A stretch of DNA of 15,366 nt from Candidatus Gastranaerophilales bacterium (lineage in GTDB: Bacteria > Cyanobacteriota > Vampirovibrionia > Gastranaerophilales > Gastranaerophilaceae), in assembly GCA_910587055.1 (NCBI GenBank), contig CAJUKY010000029.1, positions 1 through 15,366 on the forward strand. The letters run 5' to 3'. The position numbers and the translations under genes are program-made. Positions 6,608-13,163 of this stretch are shown here, one piece after another (within the stretch, counting starts at the first letter, position 1; the number at the start of each line of letters is the position of its first letter). Below the pieces are notes generated by a model, which was not told where the DNA came from, made no database searches, and was given only the letters and a program-made list of their open reading frames with translations.

Positions 6608-7594
6608 ATGGCTATCATTAAAAATCTGGCTTTTGTATCGTCTGAAAGCTTGAGAAGGTTAACTGCAAACTGCGGTTTTGAATACAGTTCTTCAAGTTTT
6701 GTACCTTCTTGGCTTGATATTTTTCATTATTTTTTGCCCTTAAGGTTCAAATTTTTAAATGAATCTTATGCTGTAATAGATAACGGAAAAATATACGGCA
6801 TTATCACACTTGAAGTTGACGATTTTAACAGAAAAAAATTAAAAATTTCCCGGCTTTTTCTGGAAGAAAACTCCGTTGAATACGGAGAATTACTTATAAA
6901 TTATGTAGTAAATAAATTTTTAGCTAAAGGTGCAGAATCCTTTTATGTTGTTGTGGATGAAACAGACACAAAAATATTAAAGCTTTTTGACGATGTCTGT
7001 AAATTCAGAATTATAGCTGATGAATATTTATTTACACTGAAAAAATCAGATTTTTCCTATGACAAAGATCAATCTTTTGAATTTATAAGATTTTCAAAAA
7101 ATACAGAAAATAAAAAAATTGCAGAACTATATAACGGCCTTATAAATTCTCACCAGCTGCCTTCATTTGAAGGAAATGAAAAATATTTTAAAGACAATAT
7201 TTTCGTCGGCATAAAAAATAATGTATCTTTTAAATATGTGCTTGAGTGTGAAAAATCAAAAAAAATCTTCGGATATTTTGTTATTTCAACAAAAAATAAT
7301 AAGGATTTTATACTGGAAGCTGTTCTTGCACCATCATATGAAATATACTTTGCAGATATTGTAAAATTTGCAAGGTATGAAATTTCAAAAAGAAATTCAG
7401 GATGGGCTTTGCATATAAAAATTAAAAGCTGCTTTATGAATTACAAAGTACTTTTAGATGTTATGGAAAGTTACGATTTTAAACCTTCGAAAAAATCAAA
7501 AATTCTTATAAAAGACCTTTACAAAACAATAAAGGCTGATAATTCTCTGTATGACAAAAGAATAATATTCAATGATATCACCCCTGCATATTAG
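6608..7594 (+). CDS. GNAT-like acetyltransferase-fold protein, possibly tandem and degenerate
   Basis: The product is a 328-residue cytoplasmic protein. Residues about 50-141 follow the GNAT fold order: a strand pair YAVIDNGKIYGIITLEV, a strand KISRLFLEE, a helix starting YGELLINYVVNKFLAKG (the acetyl-CoA loop position), a strand FYVVVDET and a final strand. The usual [RQ]xxGx[GA] pyrophosphate loop is reduced to a single glycine (VEYGEL), so catalysis is doubtful. Residues about 155-293 show a second, weaker copy of the same order (FGYFVIST, FILEAVLAP, helix FADIVKFARYEISK, strand WALHIKI, then SYDFKP in the place of the usual terminal GF). Its stop is one base from the stop of the convergent operon. 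The substrate is unknown. The fold assignment is by pattern only. Confidence 0.6.
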   Translation: MAIIKNLAFVSSESLRRLTANCGFEYSSSSFVPSWLDIFHYFLPLRFKFLNESYAVIDNGKIYGIITLEVDDFNRKKLKISRLFLEENSVEYGELLINYVVNKFLAKGAESFYVVVDETDTKILKLFDDVCKFRIIADEYLFTLKKSDFSYDKDQSFEFIRFSKNTENKKIAELYNGLINSHQLPSFEGNEKYFKDNIFVGIKNNVSFKYVLECEKSKKIFGYFVISTKNNKDFILEAVLAPSYEIYFADIVKFARYEISKRNSGWALHIKIKSCFMNYKVLLDVMESYDFKPSKKSKILIKDLYKTIKADNSLYDKRIIFNDITPAY

Positions 7595-7595
7595 G

Positions 7596-8522
7596 TTACT
7601 TTTTCTTTGTTTTTAGAGAAAAAAGTTCAAAATCAATACTTGATTGGGTACCGTCAGAATTTTTTTCAAAAAATCTTGATATCCCCATGGATTCAAGAGA
7701 ATATTTTCCGCCGTTTGAATTTATTTTATACCGTATATTAAATGCAGGAGTTGTAATTGCTTTATTTGAATAATTGAAGGTAGATACTTTTTCAAGTATA
7801 TCAAGCACATTTGCCATTTTATCAGTTTCTTTGAGTGCATCAATTGCAATTACAAAATTGGTTTTCAAGCTATGTTCAAGATTGGCTTCGCTTATTCTTT
7901 TTACTTCCTTTAACAAATCCGTAAAGAAATCATCAAAAAGAGCGAAATTATTATACACGATAAACAGCTTATCCGGTGTAATTGCCTTACAATTAACATA
8001 CTTTTTTCGCATTGCATTAACAATTCCCGCATAATTTTTTATTACAAGCTCCTTTATGCCGATTTTGGCATTAGTAATATTCGGGTCAATAGCAGCTTCA
8101 AGCTTGAGTGTTAAAAGAATAGCAAACTTTGTATATTCCATTGTCTTACTTACAAATATTTGTTTTAGATTTTCATTTACAAGTTTTTCTTCAAGCTTTT
8201 TTTCAGCAATAACGTGCACTTTATGCTGTCTTTCTCTTTCTTCAATAAAATTTGAAACAGCTTGAAAAACAAAATATAATCCCGAAAAAACCAAAGATGC
8301 AACAAGCGGAACCATATCTATAACAGCGTCTTTGTATGGGATTTCAATTGTTAAAAACATTTTTATCAGATTTATGGGAGGAGCAAAAACCAGCTGAATA
8401 TATTTCAAAAATGGCATATTAGTTAAGCACAAAAGCCAGTATAAAACATACAAAGCAGCAATTAGTGTACACAGGACTTTTATTATATTTACAAAATCGT
8501 ATAATTTTTCGTATTTATCCAT
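7596..8522 (-). CDS. Membrane protein with possible degenerate class III cyclase-like domain
   Basis: The 308-residue product has a membrane helix at about 12-32, a hydrophobic segment at about 42-58 (perhaps re-entrant) and a second helix at about 69-88. A charged helical linker follows (about 92-125, EERERQ to KKLEEKL). The cytoplasmic domain (about 130-303) follows the element order of a class III nucleotide cyclase: strand FAILLTLKL, a helix ending IVNAMRKKY, KAITPDKLFIVY in the place of the cyclase KxxGDxxxxxF segment, helices, then SLESMGISRFF and a terminal strand IDFELFSL. The first metal-binding Asp appears replaced (by Leu); the second may be D184. If homologous, it is probably catalytically dead. 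It is the last gene of the operon, six bases after panC, with a weak Shine-Dalgarno site. Membrane topology is well supported; the cyclase likeness is a hypothesis. Confidence 0.7.
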   Translation of the reverse strand: MDKYEKLYDFVNIIKVLCTLIAALYVLYWLLCLTNMPFLKYIQLVFAPPINLIKMFLTIEIPYKDAVIDMVPLVASLVFSGLYFVFQAVSNFIEERERQHKVHVIAEKKLEEKLVNENLKQIFVSKTMEYTKFAILLTLKLEAAIDPNITNAKIGIKELVIKNYAGIVNAMRKKYVNCKAITPDKLFIVYNNFALFDDFFTDLLKEVKRISEANLEHSLKTNFVIAIDALKETDKMANVLDILEKVSTFNYSNKAITTPAFNIRYKINSNGGKYSLESMGISRFFEKNSDGTQSSIDFELFSLKTKKK

Positions 8523-8528
8523 AATCTT

Positions 8529-9392
8529 CTATAATTCAATATTATCTATAAGCCTTACCCTTGAATCACCCGACTTAACACGCGCCGCTATAAGCATTAA
8601 AGCTTTTCCTTCAACTGTATTAATTTTTTCAAAAGTATCAACCGATACAATTTCAGTGTATTCAACCTCAAGATTTTGCATAATGGCAAGGGCGGTATCA
8701 ATCAGAACGGCACAATCCTTGATTCCGTTATTGCAAAGTTCTTTTACCTTAAACAAAGCTTTTGAAATATCAAGAGCAGTTTTTCTTGCATCATCATCAA
8801 GATATGTATTTCTGCTTGAAAGAGCAAGATTATCAGCTTCGCGTACAATAGGGCAGCCTATTATTTCTATATCAAAATTCAAGTCTCTTACCATTTTTTG
8901 AATGATAAAAAGCTGCTGGGCATCTTTTTTTCCAAAATAGGCTCTATCGCATTTTGTAATGTTAAATAATTTTGCAACGATGGTGCAGACACCGTCAAAA
9001 TGCCCGGGACGGCTTTTCCCGCAAAGTTTATTTACAACGTCATAAGGCGGGCAAATCAAGGTTGTTTCTTTGTGTTTAAAATAATATTCATCATATATAT
9101 CAGAAGGGGCAGGGGCAAAAACAAAATCCACACCGGCTTTTTCACATAGTTTTGAATCAGCTTCAAGGGTTCTCGGGTATTTATCATAATCTTCATTCGG
9201 GCCAAATTGTGTAGGATTTACAAAAACACTCACCACAACAATTTCATTTTCTTTCCTCGCTTTTTCAATCAAGCTCAAATGTCCGTTATGAAGCGCACCC
9301 ATAGTGGGAACAAGACCGATATGCCCTTGTTTTTCAGATTTTAATTTTTTAATTTCAAGCCTTAATTCTTCAACTTTGTTTATAATTTTCAA
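8529..9392 (-). CDS. panC: Pantoate--beta-alanine ligase (pantothenate synthetase)
   Basis: This cytoplasmic enzyme condenses pantoate with beta-alanine using ATP to give pantothenate, the precursor of coenzyme A. The 287-residue length is normal. Family motifs are all visible: PTMGALHNGHLSL with the nucleotidyl-transferase HxGH at 35-38, VFVNPTQFGPNEDYDKYPR, a GKSRPGHFDGV loop, the YFGKKDAQQL segment, and LALSSRN as the KMSKS-equivalent. The start codon is TTG (9390-9392): the alignment to PanC N-termini and a GAGGAG Shine-Dalgarno about ten bases upstream both support it, and it lies inside panB, overlapping it by 23 bases. This points to translational coupling. No panD (source of beta-alanine) or panE/ilvC is in the window, so those steps must be encoded elsewhere or replaced. 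Confidence 0.96.
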   Translation of the reverse strand: MKIINKVEELRLEIKKLKSEKQGHIGLVPTMGALHNGHLSLIEKARKENEIVVVSVFVNPTQFGPNEDYDKYPRTLEADSKLCEKAGVDFVFAPAPSDIYDEYYFKHKETTLICPPYDVVNKLCGKSRPGHFDGVCTIVAKLFNITKCDRAYFGKKDAQQLFIIQKMVRDLNFDIEIIGCPIVREADNLALSSRNTYLDDDARKTALDISKALFKVKELCNNGIKDCAVLIDTALAIMQNLEVEYTEIVSVDTFEKINTVEGKALMLIAARVKSGDSRVRLIDNIEL

Positions 9393-10212
9393 GTTTTTTT
9401 AACTCCTCATCACTCAATTTAAAACTTTCTTCTTCAGAGGGGAAAGCACCCGTTCTGACATCATTAATATATTTTGCAGCACAGTCTGTTATCATTGCTT
9501 TAGAATCAAAATATTTTCTTGCAAATTTTGGAGAAAATTCATCAAATTTTCCGATTAAATCGTTAACAACAAGAATCTGCCCGTCACAACCGTTTCCTGC
9601 ACCGATTCCGATAGTCGGCATTGAAATATTTTCACTTATAAATTTAGATGCCTCTTTTGGCATAAGCTCAAGTACAATCCCGAATGCTCCGGCCCGCTCA
9701 AGGCTTTTTGCAGCTTCAAGAATTTTTAATGCGGTATCAAAATCTTTGCCTTGAATAAAATTTCCGCCGATTGTATTTATATACTGCGGGGTAAACCCGA
9801 GGTGCGCAAGAACTGGGATACCGGATTCTGTTAATCGTTTAACAAGCTCGATTATATAGCCGCTCCCACCTTCAATTTTTACGGCATCCGCACCTTTTGC
9901 AATAAATTTACCTGCATTACAGAGCGCCTGCTCAATTGATACATTATATGACATAAACGGCATATCAGCCACAATTAAAGCTTCCTTAGCACCGCGCGAT
10001 ACAGCGGAGGTAAAAATAAGCATTTCATCAACCGTTATGCGCGTTGTGGAGTCATAACCAAGAATAACATTTGCAGCGGAATCGCCTACAAGAATAAGAT
10101 CAATTCCAGCTATATCAAGATATTTTGCAGTATAAAAATCGTATGCCGTTAATGCTGTAATCTTTTTATTTTCTGATTTATATTTTTGTATTTTCTTTAC
10201 AGTCTTTTTCAT
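9370..10212 (-). CDS. panB: 3-methyl-2-oxobutanoate hydroxymethyltransferase
   Basis: PanB transfers a hydroxymethyl group from 5,10-methylene-tetrahydrofolate to alpha-ketoisovalerate to make ketopantoate, the first committed step of pantothenate synthesis. The 280-residue length is slightly above the typical 265-275. The magnesium ligands are present: D44 (VGDS), D83 (ADMPFMSY) and E114 (KIEGG). The likely catalytic glutamate is E182 (LELMP), and H137 and the GIGAGNGCDGQ(I)LV segment are conserved. GDSAANVILGYDST replaces the commoner GDSLGMVVLGYDST, a small deviation next to the active-site loop. The start codon lies 35 bases inside yvcK and has no good Shine-Dalgarno site, so it probably depends on coupling to yvcK translation. 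Confidence 0.96.
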   Translation of the reverse strand: MKKTVKKIQKYKSENKKITALTAYDFYTAKYLDIAGIDLILVGDSAANVILGYDSTTRITVDEMLIFTSAVSRGAKEALIVADMPFMSYNVSIEQALCNAGKFIAKGADAVKIEGGSGYIIELVKRLTESGIPVLAHLGFTPQYINTIGGNFIQGKDFDTALKILEAAKSLERAGAFGIVLELMPKEASKFISENISMPTIGIGAGNGCDGQILVVNDLIGKFDEFSPKFARKYFDSKAMITDCAAKYINDVRTGAFPSEEESFKLSDEELKKLENYKQS

Positions 10213-11596
10213 TTTGTGACACTTTTTGAAATTCTGCCTTATTTAAAGAATTATCTTTTACGCTATAAGAAGCTCTTTTACCTGACTTCTTATACCAATA
10301 GTAAATACTCTTTGCAAGACGTCCGGGAGAATGACGGACAAGTCCTTCCTTGTTATCCTGAATAAGTTTTGATGTTACAAGCTCAAGCCCCATCTTTTTA
10401 ATCTCACCTGAATCAATTTCAACAGGAAGAGAATCTCTTTCTTCGTATTTCTTTGCAAGATTATTCGGCAGCTGATTGTTAATTAAAATTGCATCAATTA
10501 AGGGTTTGCCGGCTTTTGCACCGGATTTTAACATATGGTCAAAAATTGCTTTTATATGATCTGAAGCGCTGTAATTATCCGTTTCTCCGGGCTGTGTCAT
10601 AATATTACAAACATATATCTTCTTTGCTTTTGCGTTTTGTATGGCTTCAGAAACACCATTTACGAGCAAATTCGGAATAATTGATGTATACAAGCTTCCC
10701 GGACCCAAAATAATCAAATCAGCATTGTTTATTGCTTCTATAACTTCGTTTGAAGGCTTGCATGCTTTGGGTTCACAGCTCAATTCAACAATTTTTTTAC
10801 CCGATTCCGGTATCTGGCTTTCACCTTTAACATATGAACCGTCTTCCATTCTTGCAATAAGGCGCATATCATCGGTTGTTGCAGGAATAACTTTCCCTCT
10901 TATCAATAATACCTTAGAAGATTCTTTAATAGCGGTTATCATATCCCCGCAGATAGCAGTCATTGCAGTAATAAAGAGATTGCCGAAACTGTGTCCTCCA
11001 AGTCCTTCACCGGTTTTAAATCTGTACTGAAAAAGCTGAGTTACAATATCGTCATCATCTGCAAGCGCTGCAATACAGTTTCTGATATCGCCGGGGGGTA
11101 AAATACCCATTTCTTCCCTTAAACGACCTGATGAACCGCCGTCATCTCCGACCGTTACTATTGCGGTAATATTGTTTGTTATCTTTTTAATACCGCGAAG
11201 CATTGTGGAAAGCCCTGTTCCTCCGCCAATTGCAACAATTTTCGGTCCATGGTTCAGTTTCATTTTTCTGTATAAATTTTCGCCCATTGAACCTTGATTT
11301 CTTGTGCCGTTTACGTCAAGCATTGAAAAGTTTGTTTTTTTCCACGCCTGAATAAAAATAAATGCACCGAGGCCGATAAACACAAGTCCGGCAAGTTCTG
11401 CAGGAACTATATGAAAAATTTTTCTTGCAGTTGAAACTATAAAATATATGGGTTCCAATTTAAACAATAAAGTTATACCGATGGCAGCAAGCACGGAACC
11501 CAAAACAATAAGTGCAAACCATCTTTTAATCCTTAATCCCGGGACAAGCCAGATAGCATCTTTCGGCATTTTGACTTTAGAATTTAAAAATTTCAT
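10178..11596 (-). CDS. yvcK: YvcK/CofD-like protein (gluconeogenesis factor family), membrane-anchored
   Basis: YvcK proteins bind UDP-sugars such as UDP-GlcNAc and are needed for growth on gluconeogenic carbon and for normal cell-wall synthesis in several bacteria; their exact activity is unsettled. The 472-residue product is longer than the roughly 320-residue Bacillus form because of an N-terminal module with two membrane helices (about 26-46 and 66-84). The CofD-like domain begins near 115 with IGGGTGLS (123-130), VGDDGGSSGRLR (149-160), PPGDIRNC (167-174), GHSFGNL (201-207), LGPGSLYTSIIPNLLV (297-312) and CNIMTQPGET (330-339). The C-terminal 40 residues are basic and variable. A GGAGGA Shine-Dalgarno site lies 14 bases upstream, rather distant, and an in-frame stop just before the ATG fixes the start. 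It follows the PxpA-like gene by 30 bases. Confidence 0.93.
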   Translation of the reverse strand: MKFLNSKVKMPKDAIWLVPGLRIKRWFALIVLGSVLAAIGITLLFKLEPIYFIVSTARKIFHIVPAELAGLVFIGLGAFIFIQAWKKTNFSMLDVNGTRNQGSMGENLYRKMKLNHGPKIVAIGGGTGLSTMLRGIKKITNNITAIVTVGDDGGSSGRLREEMGILPPGDIRNCIAALADDDDIVTQLFQYRFKTGEGLGGHSFGNLFITAMTAICGDMITAIKESSKVLLIRGKVIPATTDDMRLIARMEDGSYVKGESQIPESGKKIVELSCEPKACKPSNEVIEAINNADLIILGPGSLYTSIIPNLLVNGVSEAIQNAKAKKIYVCNIMTQPGETDNYSASDHIKAIFDHMLKSGAKAGKPLIDAILINNQLPNNLAKKYEERDSLPVEIDSGEIKKMGLELVTSKLIQDNKEGLVRHSPGRLAKSIYYWYKKSGKRASYSVKDNSLNKAEFQKVSQNEKDCKENTKI

Positions 11597-11626
11597 ACTT
11601 TAGCTTAAAATCCTCCAAAATTAAGT

Positions 11627-12271
11627 TTATATTTGTTCTTTAACTCTGTTATAATTTATCGGGGTTGGTTTTATAACATCATATGCTCTTTTTGCATTTT
11701 CAAGTGTTGTAAAATGAATCGTATCGGGTACAACCGGCATTTCTCTCAACTGTCTTACAGACATTGTTTCATTAAATAAAACTTCATACGAACAATTAAT
11801 CCGCACTTCTTTTTCAATTAAAGCCTTAATTTCAGGATTTCCGACAATTAAATTCAGCCACGGATTAAACTTTTTTACGGCATTTGCTACATTTTTTGCA
11901 AACTCGGGGTCATTATTTAATTTTTCATACATTGCCCCGTGACATCTGACATGTTCTATTTCCATACTCAAAGTATTTGCATAAGCTGAAATTGCACCCA
12001 GCTGATAAATCACCATGGCTTCAATTTCATCTTGTTTTAATTCCATATTTCTGTAACCGAAACCTGAAATATCAGGATAGCCGATATGTGCACCCACGGC
12101 AAGATTTCGGTTTTTTGCAAATTCAAGAGCCTGCTTTATTGATAAAGGATCACCGGCATGAAAACCGGCTGAAATATTTACGGAGCTTACATAATTTGCA
12201 ATTTCATAAGCAGCTTCATTTTTGTAAATTCCATATTCCTGCGCTAAATCAGAGTTGAAGTCAAACACCAT
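11627..12271 (-). CDS. LamB/YcsF (PxpA) family protein, short and divergent
   Basis: Canonical PxpA is the A subunit of ATP-dependent 5-oxoprolinase, about 250 residues. This protein has 214. The N-terminal family features remain in altered form: FNSDLAQ (for NCDLGE), NISAGFHAGDP at 32-42, GAHIGYPDISGFGYRNM at 60-76 (usual P replaced by I), and RCHGAMY at 109-115 (for KPHGALY). The canonical C-terminal ADRxYxxDGxLxxR segment and the terminal CVHGD-type motif are absent; in their place is VRQLREMP to VIKPTPINYNRV. No pxpB or pxpC is nearby. It is the promoter-proximal gene of the operon, with a GAGG Shine-Dalgarno five bases before the ATG. The fold family is clear, but 5-oxoprolinase activity is doubtful; a polysaccharide-deacetylase-like barrel with another substrate is possible. 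Confidence 0.85.
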   Translation of the reverse strand: MVFDFNSDLAQEYGIYKNEAAYEIANYVSSVNISAGFHAGDPLSIKQALEFAKNRNLAVGAHIGYPDISGFGYRNMELKQDEIEAMVIYQLGAISAYANTLSMEIEHVRCHGAMYEKLNNDPEFAKNVANAVKKFNPWLNLIVGNPEIKALIEKEVRINCSYEVLFNETMSVRQLREMPVVPDTIHFTTLENAKRAYDVIKPTPINYNRVKEQI

Positions 12272-12295
12272 TAATACCTCGTATTTTTTAAAATA

Positions 12296-12301
12296 ATTAT
12301 A
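12296..12301 (-). promoter_or_regulatory. -10 box for the pxpA-like/yvcK/panBC operon
   Basis: A consensus TATAAT on the minus strand predicts transcription start near 12289, giving a leader of about 18 bases that contains the GAGG Shine-Dalgarno (12277-12280). The -35 is weak. It is divergent from the upp promoter. Confidence 0.5.
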
Positions 12302-12331
12302 CTACAAAATTTTAATACAAGAAAATTATTA

Positions 12332-12360
12332 TTAACTTATTACTGTGTTTAAACTATAAT
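12332..12360 (+). promoter_or_regulatory. Promoter of upp
   Basis: TTAACT (12332-12337, four of six matches to TTGACA) and TATAAT (12355-12360) are separated by 17 bases. Transcription would start near 12367. Because the -10 box contains the A and T of the upstream in-frame ATG at 12359, that ATG cannot be the start on this transcript. Confidence 0.6.
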
Positions 12361-12385
12361 GAATTCAAAAAAGGCTGGTAATATT

Positions 12386-13039
12386 ATGAATGAAAATGTA
12401 TTTGTGGTTAATCATCCGCTTGTGGCACACAATTTAACCATTTTAAGAGACAAAAATACCGATACGGAAAAATTTAACCACGCACTCAAAAGAATTTCTT
12501 ATGCGTTATTTTTTGAAGGAACAAAATTCCTTCCTGCGATTGATAAACAAATCTCTACACCAATTTGCGATACGTTAAGTTCTGTAATAAATCCTGATAT
12601 TGAAATTATTGTATCACCGATATTGAGAGCAGGGCTTGTATTTTCAGATGTTGCACAGGAAATGCTTCCGTTTTGCCGCATACATCATTTAGGAATGTAT
12701 CGAAATGAAGAAACGCTTGAACCAATCTGGTATTACAATAAAATGAAAGGCAAATTGAAAGACCCTCTAAAAACTTTTGTGTTCGTTTTAGACCCGATGC
12801 TTGCAACGGGAAATTCCGGATATGATGCGGTTCATAACTTTATTAAACAGGGTATACCCGAAGAAAATATTGTATTTATAAGCCTTATTTCAGCCCCTGA
12901 AGGCATTTCAAGACTTACAAAAGCCTATCCTGAACTTAAAATTATAACATCAAAAATTGATGAAAAACTGAATGAAAGAGGATATATCGTCCCGGGGCTT
13001 GGAGATGCGGGCGACAGAATATTTAACACCGTATATTAA
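12386..13039 (+). CDS. upp: Uracil phosphoribosyltransferase
   Basis: Upp makes UMP from uracil and PRPP in the pyrimidine salvage pathway. From the start chosen here the product has 217 residues, close to the usual 208-210. The start gives MNENVFVVNHPLVAH, the standard N-terminus of the family; the ATG at 12359 would add nine residues but overlaps the -10 box. Key motifs are SPILRAGL (77-84), the PRPP-binding VFVLDPMLATGNS (132-144), and the uracil-binding GYIVPGLGDAGDRIFNT (199-215). Nothing is missing. It is monocistronic, divergent from the pantothenate operon and convergent with the branching-enzyme gene. Only a weak AAGGC-like ribosome site precedes the ATG. Confidence 0.95.
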   Translation: MNENVFVVNHPLVAHNLTILRDKNTDTEKFNHALKRISYALFFEGTKFLPAIDKQISTPICDTLSSVINPDIEIIVSPILRAGLVFSDVAQEMLPFCRIHHLGMYRNEETLEPIWYYNKMKGKLKDPLKTFVFVLDPMLATGNSGYDAVHNFIKQGIPEENIVFISLISAPEGISRLTKAYPELKIITSKIDEKLNERGYIVPGLGDAGDRIFNTVY

Positions 13040-13105
13040 AATTTAACAATTGTTGTTATCATTGTTTTATGCTTAAAACGGCATATTATAAAATAACCGT
13101 GAAAT

Positions 13106-13138
13106 AAAGAAGCAGCCTGTATTCCAGACTGCTTCTTT
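13106..13138. terminator. Bidirectional terminator hairpin between upp and the GH57 gene
   Basis: AAAGAAGCAG (13106-13115) pairs perfectly with CTGCTTCTTT (13129-13138). A small inner stem CTG/CAG (13117-13119 with 13125-13127) closes the loop. It sits midway between two convergent stop codons, with T-rich sequence on both exits but no long T-tract. Confidence 0.7.
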
Positions 13139-13163
13139 AAATTATATTATAACCGTGATTTGA

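Noticed and set aside
12359..12385. ATG at 12359 as the upp start
   Set aside because: It overlaps the -10 box and adds nine residues before the normal N-terminus.
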